Shown: positions 48,150 to 59,138 of the stretch, in pieces | How the letters are laid out: each line of letters begins with the position of its first letter | Numbering within the stretch: the first letter of the stretch is position 1 | From: Microvirga flocculans ATCC BAA-817 | Lineage (GTDB): Bacteria > Pseudomonadota > Alphaproteobacteria > Rhizobiales > Beijerinckiaceae | Length of the DNA stretch: 64,000 nt | Assembly: GCF_000518665.1 (NCBI RefSeq) | Contig: NZ_JAEA01000013.1 | Coordinates: 42,327-106,326 of the forward strand | Direction of reading: 5' to 3' | Notes under the pieces: model-generated | What the model was told of the DNA's origin: nothing | The model's input: the letters and a program-made list of their open reading frames with translations, nothing else | The model's database searches: none | Translations under genes and position numbers: made by a program

Positions 48150-48176
48150 GAGCCCCGCGCAAAAACCGCGAGGCTC
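48150..48176. terminator. Hairpin after the helix-turn-helix gene
   Basis: A 10-bp stem with one mismatch (GAGCCCCGCG 48150-48159 with CGCGAGGCTC 48167-48176) lies 7 bases past the stop and before the converging DUF350 gene. A long T run is absent. Confidence 0.4.
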
Positions 48177-48187
48177 CCTGTGGGCTC

Positions 48188-48589
48188 TCAGAACGTCATT
48201 GCCGCGGCATTGATGATGCCGGCGGAAAGCGACGCCGCGCCGAGAAACAAGGCAGCGGCCATCTCGCCGCTCGCGATGCGTTGCGAGAGATTCGGCATCA
48301 CGATCCGCACAAGCCAATAGACGAGAATCTGCACTGCCAGGGCGACCAGCCCCCAGACCAGGCAGTCGACGATGGTCTGTGCGTGAACGATGGCGCTGGC
48401 GAGAGGAAGAGCGAAGCCCACGAGGCTGAACCCCAGGGACGTGGACGCCGAGATCACGTTCTCACGGATCAGGGCGAATTCGTTGTGCATGGTCGCCAGC
48501 GTGTAAATGGCCAGATAGAGGCCCACCAGCACGATGGCGAGCGCAAAGAAGATCAGGAAGTCGGGCAAGCCCGCCAAGGAATTAGCCAC
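48188..48589 (-). CDS. DUF350-family membrane protein
   Basis: A 133-residue protein with four membrane helices, about 8-30, 48-70, 76-95 and 108-130. The family pattern includes NEFALIRENVISASTSLGFSL, broken here for length, and GEMAAALFLGAASLSAGIINAA. DUF350 proteins are often found with other envelope genes and have no proven function. It starts 51 bases after the glyoxalase-like gene stop. Confidence 0.82.
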   Translation of the reverse strand: MANSLAGLPDFLIFFALAIVLVGLYLAIYTLATMHNEFALIRENVISASTSLGFSLVGFALPLASAIVHAQTIVDCLVWGLVALAVQILVYWLVRIVMPNLSQRIASGEMAAALFLGAASLSAGIINAAAMTF

Positions 48590-48640
48590 GTTCAGCCCCC
48601 CCTAAACGATTCACAGTCTCAATCGCTTAAGGGATCGTGG

Positions 48641-49510
48641 TTAATATTGCGTTGGCTCGAATGCGATGGCGACGCCGAAGCCCGCGCTGGCCGGCACGAT
48701 GAGCCTGCTGCCGATGTGCTGGTACGCGATCCCCGCCGAATCGAGCCGCTTGGCTTGCCCCGGGATATCCTCGACGCGAACCGCGAAGGCAACGAAGGAT
48801 GGCTGATCCAGCTCGGCCTCGATGGAACCGTAGCTCTCCGCCGCATCGTCCGGCGTGAGCACATCGAGATGGCTCTCGTTCAGGCGGAAGGACAGGTCGT
48901 CGCCATCCGGGCTGACGGGCTGAAGGCCCGTGAAGGCCGTCAGGAAGGCGCGGAGATTTTCCGGCTCCGGGGCGGACAAGGTCACGGATGAGATCCGGGT
49001 GGCCTGATTGTCGTGGACCTGAAACGCCGGGTTCCAGAAATTCTCCGGATAATGCTGCTGGCAGACGAAGAAGCCTGCCTTGGACGCCTGCACGAGCGAT
49101 GCGAAGGCCAGGGTGAAGGCGACCTTCGTCTCGCTTCCGTCGGGACGGCGTCCGGTTCGCTCGAAGTGAAACGGCTCGAAGGCACCTATGCCCTTTTCGG
49201 CGAAGAGGGCCGCATCGGCCTTGGCGTCCTGGCTGTCGAGAACGAGCATCGCCAGCCCTTCCCGATCCCGCAGATAATCCCGTACGAATGCGCCGAAGCT
49301 GAAGGCGCTCGCCTGGTGAGGCGCGATGGCTGCCCCCTCGCCTAAGGCGATCAGCTCGATGAAGGAACCAGGAAACTGAACGATCCGGTTCTCGGTGCCC
49401 CAGGGATGGCGATTGCGCCCTCCGACCTGGAAACCGAGGCGCTGATAGAAGCTTCCGGCCTGGTCGAGGTCTTGAACGGCAACAACGAGATGGTCGATCC
49501 GGCGGGACAT
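48641..49510 (-). CDS. VOC-superfamily (glyoxalase-like) protein
   Basis: A 289-residue protein with two VOC half-modules. The first starts IDHLVVAVQDLDQAGSFYQR and includes NRIVQFPGSFIELIALG; the second has the paired strands SVTLSAPEPENLRAFL and LDVLTPDDA. The family includes glyoxalases and extradiol dioxygenases, but metal ligands cannot be assigned with confidence here, so the function is open. It starts 60 bases after the pyrG stop, with a hairpin between. Confidence 0.85.
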   Translation of the reverse strand: MSRRIDHLVVAVQDLDQAGSFYQRLGFQVGGRNRHPWGTENRIVQFPGSFIELIALGEGAAIAPHQASAFSFGAFVRDYLRDREGLAMLVLDSQDAKADAALFAEKGIGAFEPFHFERTGRRPDGSETKVAFTLAFASLVQASKAGFFVCQQHYPENFWNPAFQVHDNQATRISSVTLSAPEPENLRAFLTAFTGLQPVSPDGDDLSFRLNESHLDVLTPDDAAESYGSIEAELDQPSFVAFAVRVEDIPGQAKRLDSAGIAYQHIGSRLIVPASAGFGVAIAFEPTQY

Positions 49511-49529
49511 GGTGCTCTTTCCTGTGTCT

Positions 49530-49554
49530 CGCGCCCGAAGGGACTCCGGGCGCG
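49530..49554. terminator. Hairpin between pyrG and the VOC gene
   Basis: A perfect 8-bp GC stem (CGCGCCCG 49530-49537 with CGGGCGCG 49547-49554) has a 9-base loop and lies 16 bases past the pyrG stop. It lacks a T run, so read-through into the VOC gene is possible. Confidence 0.45.
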
Positions 49555-49570
49555 ACGGCTCAGGTTAACA

Positions 49571-51205
<1,635 letters not shown>

Positions 51206-51268
51206 CTATCCATAAACATCGGGCGCCGATTCGCAATGGCGAACCGCGCAACCCGAGACCCATCCTAC

Positions 51269-51297
51269 AAAAAGAGAGGGCCGGAAGGTCCGGCCCT
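51269..51297 (-). terminator. Rho-independent terminator of secG
   Basis: A perfect 8-bp stem (AGGGCCGG 51277-51284 with CCGGCCCT 51290-51297) is followed on the minus strand by CTCTTTTT. It lies 8 bases past the secG stop. Confidence 0.88.
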
Positions 51298-51304
51298 GGT
51301 TCGC

Positions 51305-51694
51305 TTACTGCTGAGGCGCTGCGGGCGCCGGAGCCGCCGGCTGGTCGCCCTGGAGGCGCTGGAGCTGTTCGAGCACGTTGCCACCGCCCTGCCCGCCGGC
51401 CGGAGCCTGCTGACCCGCCGGGGCCGCGGGAGCGGCGCCGTCCAGGATCGAGCGCGGAGCCCTGCTCGAGGTCGCCATGACGGTCAGCGCGATGCTGGTT
51501 ACGAAGAAGAGAGCCGCCAGGATCGCCGTCGCACGGGTGAGCGCATTGGCCTGCCCGCGCCCGGTCATGAAGCCGGACACGCCGCCGCCTCCGCCGCCGA
51601 GCCCCATGCCGCCGCCCTCGGAGCGCTGCAGGAGAACCACGCCGATCAGGGCGAGCACGATGATCAGGTGGATGATGATGAGAACTGTTTGCAT
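51305..51694 (-). CDS. secG: Preprotein translocase subunit SecG
   Basis: A 129-residue protein with two membrane helices (about 2-22 and 54-72) joined by a Gly-rich loop (SEGGGMGLGGGGGGVSGFMTG), the standard SecG layout, followed by a long Ala/Pro/Gln-rich tail typical of alphaproteobacteria. SecG supports SecYE in protein export. The ATG at 51694 begins the first helix; ten more upstream codons are open but basic and unlikely. Confidence 0.95.
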   Translation of the reverse strand: MQTVLIIIHLIIVLALIGVVLLQRSEGGGMGLGGGGGGVSGFMTGRGQANALTRATAILAALFFVTSIALTVMATSSRAPRSILDGAAPAAPAGQQAPAGGQGGGNVLEQLQRLQGDQPAAPAPAAPQQ

Positions 51695-51814
51695 CGTTTT
51701 CAAAAACCTCAAGCGGCTGCGCACAAGGCGTCAGCCGCTCGCAATCCGTTCGTTGCGGCGGCCTGTAGCATAGGTGGGCGCAGGATCAAAGACCCGCAAG
51801 CCGCCTTTTCGCAC

Positions 51815-52582
51815 TTACCCCAGATAGGCGCCCGCGATCGCCAGGAAATCGGCCGACACCAGGCTCGCGCCCCCCACGAGGGCGCCGTCGACATTGGCCA
51901 CGGCCATCAGTTCGGCGGCGTTCGAAGGCTTGACGGAGCCGCCATAGAGAATGCGCACCCGGGCTGCTTCGGCCTTGCCGACGAGACGGCGCAGCTCGTC
52001 CCGGATGAGCGCATGGACCTCCGCCACATCGGCGACGGTCGGGGTCAGGCCGGTGCCGATGGCCCAGACCGGCTCATAGGCGACGACGAGGTTGTGGCTG
52101 TTCGAATCGACCGGAATGGAGCCTCGCAGCTGCTTCTTGACCACGGCGAGCGTCTTTCCGGATTCGCGTTCCTCGCGGGTCTCGCCCACACAGACGATGG
52201 CCGTGAGGCCTGCCCGGTGAGCCGCAGCGGCCTTGGCGCAGACATCCCCATCCTTTTCCTTGTGGTACTGGCGGCGCTCGGAATGGCCGACGATCACATA
52301 GGTTGCGCCGGCATCGGCCAGCATCTCGGCCGACAGGTCGCCCGTATAGGCCCCCGATTCATTGGCGTGGCAGTCCTGGCCTCCGATGGCGACACGGGAG
52401 CCGACGGAAAGCCGGGCAAACGAGGCGATCAGCGTCGCCGGCGGGCAGACGGCGAGCTCCACCTTGGCCTTCAGGCCCGGCGTGTAGCCGGCGTGGATCT
52501 CCTCCAGAACCCTGGCCGAGGTCTTCAACCCGTTCATCTTCCAGTTGCCCGCAACCAGCGGGCGCGGCCTATCGACGCTCAT
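51815..52582 (-). CDS. tpiA: Triosephosphate isomerase
   Basis: A 255-residue TIM barrel that interconverts dihydroxyacetone phosphate and glyceraldehyde 3-phosphate. It has the catalytic Lys in VAGNWKMNG, His in [10 protein letters not shown], Glu in [12 protein letters not shown] and the phosphate-binding [13 protein letters not shown]. It is followed by secG, the common alphaproteobacterial order. The 135 bases to the divergent ppiD-like gene should hold both promoters. Confidence 0.98.
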   Translation of the reverse strand: MSVDRPRPLVAGNWKMNGLKTSARVLEEIHAGYTPGLKAKVELAVCPPATLIASFARLSVGSRVAIGGQDCHANESGAYTGDLSAEMLADAGATYVIVGHSERRQYHKEKDGDVCAKAAAAHRAGLTAIVCVGETREERESGKTLAVVKKQLRGSIPVDSNSHNLVVAYEPVWAIGTGLTPTVADVAEVHALIRDELRRLVGKAEAARVRILYGGSVKPSNAAELMAVANVDGALVGGASLVSADFLAIAGAYLG

Positions 52583-52717
52583 CTACGGCACTCCTGTCAC
52601 GCTTGATAAGTTGGCACTAGCAGAGGCTTGCGCCCTCTTTCAACCAGACTTGCCCTTTTCGGAGAGGCGCTGATCGTTTATCGGCAAGTTTAACGAGTTT
52701 TTGGAAACGGGTTCACG

Positions 52718-54613
52718 ATGCTTCGGAATATGCGCAAGGCTGGGCAGACCGTAGTCGGCAAAGCCATCGCCACCCTCTTTTTCGGCGCCTTGATCGTCAG
52801 CTTCGCCATCTGGGGCATCGGCGACATCTTCCGTGCAACCCCTGCTTCGGCGGTGGCGGAGGTCGGCGGCACCACGATCACCGTCGATCAGGTGCGCGCC
52901 GCCTATACCAACGAGCTTCAGCGGCTGGGCCGCCAGTTCCGGACCGTGATCAGCCCCGAGCAGGCCCGCGCCTTCGGCCTCGACCGGCAGGTGGTCGACA
53001 ATCTCGTGACCGAGGCCGTCATGGCCGAGCAGGCGAAGCGGATGGGGCTCTCGGTTTCGAACCAGCTCGTCGCGGCGTCGATCATGAGCAACCCGGCCTT
53101 CAAGGGAAGCGACGGCCAGTTCAACCGCGCCCTCTTCGACCAGGCCCTGCGCAATGCGGGCCTGTCCGAGGCCGGTTTCGTGCAGGAACAGCGCGCCGCC
53201 ATGACGCGCCTTCACCTGGCCGAGGCCCTGGCCGGAGACATCAATGTGCCTCTGGTCGCCCGGGAAGCCCTGCACCGTTATTCCAGCGAGCGCCGTGCGG
53301 CCTCCTATCTCATGCTGACCCCCGCCATGGCCGGCGAGGTTCCCGCCCCCACCGACGAGCAGCTTCAGAGCTTCTTCAACGACCGCCGCAGCGTTTTCCG
53401 CGCTCCCGAATACCGGGCGGTATCGGCCCTGGCGCTCGACGCGGCGGCCCTCGCCAAGCCGGAAGCCGTCTCCGACGCGGACGCCCGCCAGCGCTACGAG
53501 CAGCAGAAAGCGAAATACGGCTCGCCCGAGCGCCGCACGATCCAGCAGATCTCCTTCCCCTCCCAGGCGGAAGCCGAGGCCGCAGCCGCCAAGATCAAGG
53601 ACGGCGCGACCTTCGACGCCATCGCGACGGAGCGCAACGTCTCCCCGCAGGATATGGAGCTCGGCACCTTCACCAAGGCCGAAATGCTCGATCAGGCCGT
53701 GGCCGAGGCGGCCTTCGGCCTGGCCCAGGATTCCGTTAGCGCTCCCATTGCCGGCCGCTTCGGCCCGGTGCTCGTGCGCGTCACGCAGATCCAACCGGAG
53801 GCCGTGAAGCCTTTCGAGGAGGTGGCCGCCGAACTTCGCCAGGAGATCGCGGTCGAGCGCGCCCAGGGACAGATCGAGAAGATTCACGACGAGATCGAGG
53901 ACCTGCGCGCAGGCGCCAAACCCCTGGCCGACATCGCCAAGGAAAAGGGCCTCCCCCTGGCCCAGGTCCCGGCGGTGGATGCCAACGGCCTCGACAAGGC
54001 CGGCACTGCGGTCGCCCTGCCTGCCAGGGATGCCGTGGTGAAGGCTGCCTTCGCGTCCGATATTGGCGTCGACAACGAACCCCTCCGCACCGCCACGGGC
54101 TATGTCTGGTACGACGTGACCGGCATCGAGGCCTCCCGCGAAAAGAACCTCGACGAGGTCCGCGAGCAGGTGGTCGCCCAGTGGCGCGACGATCAGGTCG
54201 CCCAGCGCCTGTCCGAGAAGGCCCGCCAGCTGGCGGAGCGCCTTGAGAAGGGCGAAGCCATCGAGACCGTGGCCCAGGAGGCCGGCGCTCCGGTGAAGAC
54301 CGCCACCGACCTCGCCCGCAACGCAGCGAAGGACGATCTGGCCGCCGAGACCGTGAACCGCATTTTCGCCGTGCCGGTCGGCAAGGCCGGCCATGCAGCG
54401 AGCGGAGCTGAGAACCGGGCCGTCTTCAAGGTGACTTCCGCCACGGTGCCGCCCCTGGTCACCACCACGCCGCAGGCACAGAACGCCGAGAACCAGCTCC
54501 GGAGCGGTTTGGGCGACGACCTTATCGGCGAATACATCGCCCAGGTTCGCCAGGATCTCGGCGTGACCATCAACCAGCAGGCGCTTCGCCGGGCAACAGG
54601 CAGCGAACTGTAA
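52718..54613 (+). CDS. ppiD: PpiD-like periplasmic peptidyl-prolyl isomerase/chaperone
   Basis: A 631-residue membrane-anchored folding factor. One N-terminal membrane helix (about 17-36, ATLFFGALIVSFAIWGIGDI) is followed by a SurA-N-like chaperone region (FRTVISPEQARAFGLDRQVV, FNRALFDQALRNAGLSE), a parvulin domain at about 265-360 (RTIQQISFPSQAEAE, FGPVLVRVTQI) and a second helical region. PpiD works at the SecYEG exit. It is 3 bases from trpE, so it shares a transcript with the trp genes. Confidence 0.92.
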   Translation: MLRNMRKAGQTVVGKAIATLFFGALIVSFAIWGIGDIFRATPASAVAEVGGTTITVDQVRAAYTNELQRLGRQFRTVISPEQARAFGLDRQVVDNLVTEAVMAEQAKRMGLSVSNQLVAASIMSNPAFKGSDGQFNRALFDQALRNAGLSEAGFVQEQRAAMTRLHLAEALAGDINVPLVAREALHRYSSERRAASYLMLTPAMAGEVPAPTDEQLQSFFNDRRSVFRAPEYRAVSALALDAAALAKPEAVSDADARQRYEQQKAKYGSPERRTIQQISFPSQAEAEAAAAKIKDGATFDAIATERNVSPQDMELGTFTKAEMLDQAVAEAAFGLAQDSVSAPIAGRFGPVLVRVTQIQPEAVKPFEEVAAELRQEIAVERAQGQIEKIHDEIEDLRAGAKPLADIAKEKGLPLAQVPAVDANGLDKAGTAVALPARDAVVKAAFASDIGVDNEPLRTATGYVWYDVTGIEASREKNLDEVREQVVAQWRDDQVAQRLSEKARQLAERLEKGEAIETVAQEAGAPVKTATDLARNAAKDDLAAETVNRIFAVPVGKAGHAASGAENRAVFKVTSATVPPLVTTTPQAQNAENQLRSGLGDDLIGEYIAQVRQDLGVTINQQALRRATGSEL

Positions 54614-54616
54614 GCC

Positions 54617-56137
54617 ATGACGATCACGCCCGATTTCGACACGTTCGCCCAGACTTATGAGGCTGGCGAGGCCGGTGTCCTGCGCGCGACGCTCGTTGGA
54701 GACCTCCTGACGCCTGTCGCGGCGTTCCTGAAGCTGCGCAACGACCGGAAGGGTTCCGCCTTTCTCTTGGAATCCGTCGAAGGCGGCTCGACCCGTGGCC
54801 GCTTCTCCATGATCGGGCTCGATCCGGACCTTGTCTGGCGATGCCAGGACGGCGTGGCTTCCATCGACCGCCACGCCCTGAGCCGGATGCAGGAGTTCCA
54901 GGTTGACGAGCGCCCTCCCCTGGAGAGCCTGCGCGCGCTTATCAAGGAAAGCGCCCTGCCGCTCTTCGACGACCTGCCGCCCATGGCGGCCGGGCTTTTC
55001 GGCTATCTGGGCTACGACATGGTCCGGCTCATGGAGCGCCTGCCCGAGCCCAATCCCGATGTCCTGAAAGTTCCCGACGCGGTTCTCATCCGGCCCACCG
55101 TCATGGTGGTGTTCGATGCGGTCAAGGACGAGATTTCCCTTATCACGCCCATGCGGCCCCAGCCTGGCCTGTCGGCCAAGGCCGCCTATGAAACGGCCCT
55201 TTCACGCCTCGACGGGGTGACGGCCGCCCTCGAACGCCCGCTGCCGATGGACGACCGGAGCGATCCGAGCCAGATCCATTTCTCTCCCCCGGTGTCGAAC
55301 ACATCGCCGGAAGAGTTCGAGGCCATGGTGACCAAGGCGAAGGACTACATCCGCGCCGGCGATATCTTCCAGGTCGTCCTGTCCCAACGCTTCGAGGCCG
55401 CCTTCCCGCTGCCGGCCTTTGCCCTCTACCGCTCCCTGAGACGGGTCAATCCGGCGCCGTTTCTCTGCTATCTCGATTTCGAGGACTTCCAGATCGTCTG
55501 CTCGTCTCCCGAAATCCTGGTGCGGGTGCGTGACGGCAAGGTCACGATCCGTCCCATCGCAGGCACCCGCCCGCGCGGCGCAACGGCGGCCGAGGACCGG
55601 GCCCATGCGGAGAGCCTGCTGGCCGACCCCAAGGAGCGGGCGGAACATCTCATGCTCCTCGATCTCGGCCGCAACGATGTCGGCCGGGTGGCGGAGATGG
55701 GCTCCGTGGAGGTCACGGATTCCTTCTTCCTCGAGTATTACAGCCAGGTGATGCACATCGTCTCGAACGTGGAAGGGCGGCTCGATCCGAGCTTCGACGC
55801 GCTCGATGCGCTCATCGCGGGCTTTCCGGCCGGGACGGTTTCAGGCGCGCCCAAGGTGCGCGCCATGCAGATCATCGACGAGCTGGAGAAGGACAAGCGC
55901 GGGCCCTATGCCGGATGCATCGGCTATTTCGGCGCCAATGGGGAAATGGACACCTGCATCGTGCTCCGCACCGCCGTGGTGAAGGACGGGCGCATGGCCG
56001 TCCAGGCGGGCGCAGGCATCGTTTACGATTCCGATCCGGCCTCGGAGCAGCAGGAATGCATCAACAAGTCGAAGGCGCTGTTCCGCGCCGCCGAGGAGGC
56101 CGTGCGTTTCGCGAGCCTAGCGAGGGTCGGCCAATGA
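54617..56137 (+). CDS. trpE: Anthranilate synthase component I
   Basis: A 506-residue chorismate-utilising enzyme making anthranilate with ammonia from TrpG. It shows SAFLLESVEGGSTRGRFSMIG, the chorismate-binding SSPEILVRV, IRPIAGTRPRGAT, LGRNDVGRVAEMGSV and GAGIVYDSDPASEQQEC. It is not fused to TrpG, unlike the TrpEG fusion of Rhizobiaceae. Its stop overlaps the start of a 24-codon ORF. No leader peptide or attenuator is seen, since it lies 3 bases behind ppiD. Confidence 0.97.
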   Translation: MTITPDFDTFAQTYEAGEAGVLRATLVGDLLTPVAAFLKLRNDRKGSAFLLESVEGGSTRGRFSMIGLDPDLVWRCQDGVASIDRHALSRMQEFQVDERPPLESLRALIKESALPLFDDLPPMAAGLFGYLGYDMVRLMERLPEPNPDVLKVPDAVLIRPTVMVVFDAVKDEISLITPMRPQPGLSAKAAYETALSRLDGVTAALERPLPMDDRSDPSQIHFSPPVSNTSPEEFEAMVTKAKDYIRAGDIFQVVLSQRFEAAFPLPAFALYRSLRRVNPAPFLCYLDFEDFQIVCSSPEILVRVRDGKVTIRPIAGTRPRGATAAEDRAHAESLLADPKERAEHLMLLDLGRNDVGRVAEMGSVEVTDSFFLEYYSQVMHIVSNVEGRLDPSFDALDALIAGFPAGTVSGAPKVRAMQIIDELEKDKRGPYAGCIGYFGANGEMDTCIVLRTAVVKDGRMAVQAGAGIVYDSDPASEQQECINKSKALFRAAEEAVRFASLARVGQ

Positions 56138-56208
56138 ACGACAATGCCTTCGTGTCCGTGCTTCCCTTGACCGGGGCCGTTCGTTACGCGAACGTCGGCG
56201 CGCCATGA
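56134..56208 (+). CDS. 24-residue ORF coupled between trpE and trpG
   Basis: The ATG at 56134 overlaps the trpE stop (ATGA at 56134-56137), and its TGA (56206-56208) overlaps the trpG start (ATGA at 56205-56208). The peptide begins MNDNAFVSVLPLTGAV and has no tryptophan, so it is not a classic attenuator leader. It may keep ribosomes moving between the two subunits' genes, be a true microprotein, or be a decayed linker. No family is recognised. Confidence 0.4.
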   Translation: MNDNAFVSVLPLTGAVRYANVGAP

Positions 56209-56834
56209 CCCGCGTTCTCGTCATCGACAATTACGACAGCTTCACCTGGAATCTGGTGCATCTGCTCGGCCCCCTCGCCACCTCGGTGGATGTGGTGCGC
56301 AACGATGCCGTCACCATCGACGAGGTGCTTGCCTCCCGGCCCGACGCCATCGTGCTCTCTCCGGGGCCCTGCACGCCGAACGAGGCCGGGATCTGCCTCG
56401 ATCTCGTGAAGCGCGTCTCGCCCACGATCCCGACCTTCGGGGTCTGCCTCGGCCTGCAGACCATCGGCCAGGTCTTCGGTGGAACCGTTTGCCGCGCTCC
56501 CTTGCCGATGCACGGCAAGGTATCCGAGGTCGAGCATAGCGGGCAGGCGGTGTTTCGGGGCATCAACGGCCCCTTCAAGGCCACACGCTACCACTCCCTG
56601 ATCGTGGATCGCGAGACCTGCCCCCAGGACCTCCTTGTCACGGCGGAGACCGCCGACGGACTCGTGATGGGCCTGTCCCACCGGTCCCTGCCGATCCACG
56701 GCGTGCAGTTCCACCCCGAGAGCATCCTGTCGGAGCACGGGGTGACGATCATGCGCAACTTCTTCGAACTCGCAGCGGACTGGAATGCCAGGCACCGCGC
56801 GACCGGCGGCCCGGCCGCACAAGCAGGACACTGA
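56205..56834 (+). CDS. trpG: Anthranilate synthase component II (glutamine amidotransferase)
   Basis: A 209-residue class I amidotransferase that feeds ammonia to TrpE. It has [27 protein letters not shown], nucleophile Cys81 in [11 protein letters not shown], and the His/Glu pair in [10 protein letters not shown]. It starts by ATGA overlap with the small ORF and ends 4 bases before trpD. Confidence 0.97.
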   Translation: MTRVLVIDNYDSFTWNLVHLLGPLATSVDVVRNDAVTIDEVLASRPDAIVLSPGPCTPNEAGICLDLVKRVSPTIPTFGVCLGLQTIGQVFGGTVCRAPLPMHGKVSEVEHSGQAVFRGINGPFKATRYHSLIVDRETCPQDLLVTAETADGLVMGLSHRSLPIHGVQFHPESILSEHGVTIMRNFFELAADWNARHRATGGPAAQAGH

Positions 56835-56838
56835 ACCG

Positions 56839-57852
56839 ATGGAATCCTTCAAATCCTACCTCGCCAAGGTTGCCACGGGCGCATCCCTGACGCGCGACGA
56901 GGCGCGGGATGCCTTCGACGACCTGCTCTCCGGAGAAGTGACCCACGCCCAGGCGGGCGCCTTCCTCATGGCGCTGCGCGTGCGCGGCGAGGCCCTCGAC
57001 GAGATCGTCGGCGCGGTGACGGCGATGCGCGGCCGCATGCTGCGGGTCAGCGCCCCCGAGAACGCGATCGACATCGTCGGCACCGGCGGCGACCACAAGG
57101 GCAGCTACAATATCTCGACGCTTGCCTCGATCATCGTCGCTTCCTGCGGCGTTCCGGTCGCCAAGCACGGCAACCGGGCGGCTTCTTCCAAGTCCGGCAC
57201 GGCCGACGTGCTGTCGGCCCTGGGGCTGAAGCTGGGGCTCGATGCGGAAGGCCTGGCCCGTTGCCTCGCGGAGACGAATCTCTGCTTCATGTTCGCGCAG
57301 TTCCACCATGCCGCCATGCGCCATGTGGCGCCGGTCCGGGTGGAGCTTGGAACACGCACGATTTTCAACCTGCTCGGCCCCCTCGCCAATCCGGCCGGAG
57401 CCAAGCGGCAGCTTTTAGGCGTTTTTTCAGAGGCTTGGCTCGATCCTCTGACTCAGGTTCTGAAGGAGCTTGGTTCGACGAAGGTCTGGACCGTCCACGG
57501 CTCTGACGGTCTCGACGAGATGACGACCACCGGCCCGACCTTCGTAGCCGCCCTGGAGAACGGGGCCATCCGGCGCTTCACCGTGACCCCTGAGGATGTA
57601 GGCCTTCCGACCGCAAGTCTGGACGACCTGAGAGGCGGCGATCCGGAGCACAACGCAGCCCAGCTGCGCGCCGTCCTCGACGGAGCCCGTACGCCCTATC
57701 GCGATGTGGCCCTGCTCAACGCGGCCGCCGCTCTGGTGATCGCCGACGAGGCCGCGAACCTGCGCGACGGCCTCGAGCGCGCGTCCCGGGCTCTCGACAG
57801 CGGCGCATCCAAGGCGACCCTCGAACGCCTCGTCACAACCTCGAACCGGTGA
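56839..57852 (+). CDS. trpD: Anthranilate phosphoribosyltransferase
   Basis: A 337-residue enzyme that joins anthranilate to PRPP. It shows the PRPP-binding [17 protein letters not shown], the anthranilate-region [38 protein letters not shown] and GLDEM(T)TTGPT. The ATG at 56839 gives the usual length; 18 upstream codons are open but lie inside trpG. Confidence 0.97.
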   Translation: MESFKSYLAKVATGASLTRDEARDAFDDLLSGEVTHAQAGAFLMALRVRGEALDEIVGAVTAMRGRMLRVSAPENAIDIVGTGGDHKGSYNISTLASIIVASCGVPVAKHGNRAASSKSGTADVLSALGLKLGLDAEGLARCLAETNLCFMFAQFHHAAMRHVAPVRVELGTRTIFNLLGPLANPAGAKRQLLGVFSEAWLDPLTQVLKELGSTKVWTVHGSDGLDEMTTTGPTFVAALENGAIRRFTVTPEDVGLPTASLDDLRGGDPEHNAAQLRAVLDGARTPYRDVALLNAAAALVIADEAANLRDGLERASRALDSGASKATLERLVTTSNR

Positions 57853-57864
57853 GCGATAAGGGTC

Positions 57865-58665
57865 ATGAGCGACGTCCTCAGCCGGATCGAAGCCTATAAG
57901 CGCCAGGAGATCGCCGCCGCGAAGGCCGCCGTTCCCCAGGCCGAGATCGAGCGCCGGGCCCGCGCGGCCTCGCCGCCCCGAGGCTTCGCAAGTGCCATTG
58001 AGCGCCATCTCGCCGGGAACCGGCCTGCGCTTATCGCCGAGGTGAAGAAGGCGAGCCCGTCCAAGGGCCTGATCCGCGCCGATTTCGATCCGCCGAGCCT
58101 GGCCAGCGCCTATGCCGAAGGCGGCGCGACATGCCTCTCCGTCCTGACGGACGAGCCCTCCTTCCAAGGCAGGCCTGAATATCTCGCGCAGGCCCGTGAG
58201 GCATCCGGCCTCCCCGCCCTGCGCAAGGACTTCCTGTTCGAGCCCTATCAGGTCTATGAGGCCCGCGCCTGGGGTGCCGACTGCATCCTGGTGATCATGG
58301 CGAGCGTCACGGACGATCAGGCGCGCGCCCTCATCGAGACCGCCCACGATCTCGGCATGGATGTCCTGGTCGAAGTGCACGACCGGGCGGAGCTGGAGCG
58401 CGCCCTGCCCCTCGGCACCAAGCTGGTGGGCATCAACAACCGGAATCTCCGCACCTTCGAGGTGTCGCTCGGGGTGAGCGAGGCGCTGGCCCCCCTGATC
58501 CCTCCCGACCGCATCGTCGTCGGCGAGAGCGGCATCTTCACGCTCGCGGACATCGAGCGTCTGTCGAAGGTGAATATCCGTACCTTCCTCGTGGGCGAAA
58601 GCCTGATGCGGCAAGCGGATGTGGCAGCCGCCACCCGCAAGCTTCTCTTCGGTGACGCCGCATGA
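57865..58665 (+). CDS. trpC: Indole-3-glycerol phosphate synthase
   Basis: A 266-residue TIM barrel that closes the indole ring. It shows [61 protein letters not shown] and [15 protein letters not shown]. It has AAGGG 4 bases before the ATG and overlaps moaC by 4 bases. TrpF is not fused to it, so that step is encoded elsewhere. Confidence 0.97.
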   Translation: MSDVLSRIEAYKRQEIAAAKAAVPQAEIERRARAASPPRGFASAIERHLAGNRPALIAEVKKASPSKGLIRADFDPPSLASAYAEGGATCLSVLTDEPSFQGRPEYLAQAREASGLPALRKDFLFEPYQVYEARAWGADCILVIMASVTDDQARALIETAHDLGMDVLVEVHDRAELERALPLGTKLVGINNRNLRTFEVSLGVSEALAPLIPPDRIVVGESGIFTLADIERLSKVNIRTFLVGESLMRQADVAAATRKLLFGDAA

Positions 58666-59138
58666 CGGGGCTCACACATCTCGACGCGGCGGGCAAGGCC
58701 AACATGGTCGACGTCTCGGACAAGGATGTCACGAGCCGCACCGCGATAGCCGAGGGCTGCGTCGTAATGCTGCCGGAAACGGTCGAGCTGATCCGCCAGG
58801 GGGACGCCAAGAAAGGCGATGTCCTCGGAACGGCTAGGCTCGCCGGCATCATGGCCTCGAAACGGACGCACGAGCTCATCCCGCTCTGCCACCCCCTTCT
58901 TATCTCCAAGGTGAAGGTAGATTGCATCCTCGACGACACCTTGCCGGGCGTGCGCGTGAGCGCCGAGGTGAAGGTATCGGGCCAGACCGGTGTCGAGATG
59001 GAGGCGCTGACCGCCGTTTCCATCGCATGCCTGACGATCTACGATATGGTGAAGGCCGCAGATAAGGGCATGCGGATCGAGAACATCCGCCTGCGGCGCA
59101 AAAGCGGCGGCCGCTCGGGAGATTACGAGGCGCCATGA
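58662..59138 (+). CDS. moaC: Cyclic pyranopterin monophosphate synthase MoaC
   Basis: A 158-residue molybdenum-cofactor enzyme that makes cyclic pyranopterin monophosphate. It shows [39 protein letters not shown] (split over residues about 64-84), [18 protein letters not shown] and KAADKGM with the catalytic Asp/Lys. It overlaps both trpC and moeA by 4 bases, a conserved trpC-moaC-moeA run in Rhizobiales. Confidence 0.97.
   Translation: MTGLTHLDAAGKANMVDVSDKDVTSRTAIAEGCVVMLPETVELIRQGDAKKGDVLGTARLAGIMASKRTHELIPLCHPLLISKVKVDCILDDTLPGVRVSAEVKVSGQTGVEMEALTAVSIACLTIYDMVKAADKGMRIENIRLRRKSGGRSGDYEAP

Noticed and set aside
52640..54874. 744-codon open frame on the strand opposite ppiD and trpE
   Set aside because: It mirrors the codon pattern of the PpiD/TrpE genes, has low-complexity Gly/Leu/His-rich content and no motifs, while the plus strand gives clear domains.
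55915..56133. Longer frame leading into the 24-codon ORF
   Set aside because: It lies within trpE in another frame with Arg/Gly-rich content; only the part from the ATG at 56134 has a plausible start.
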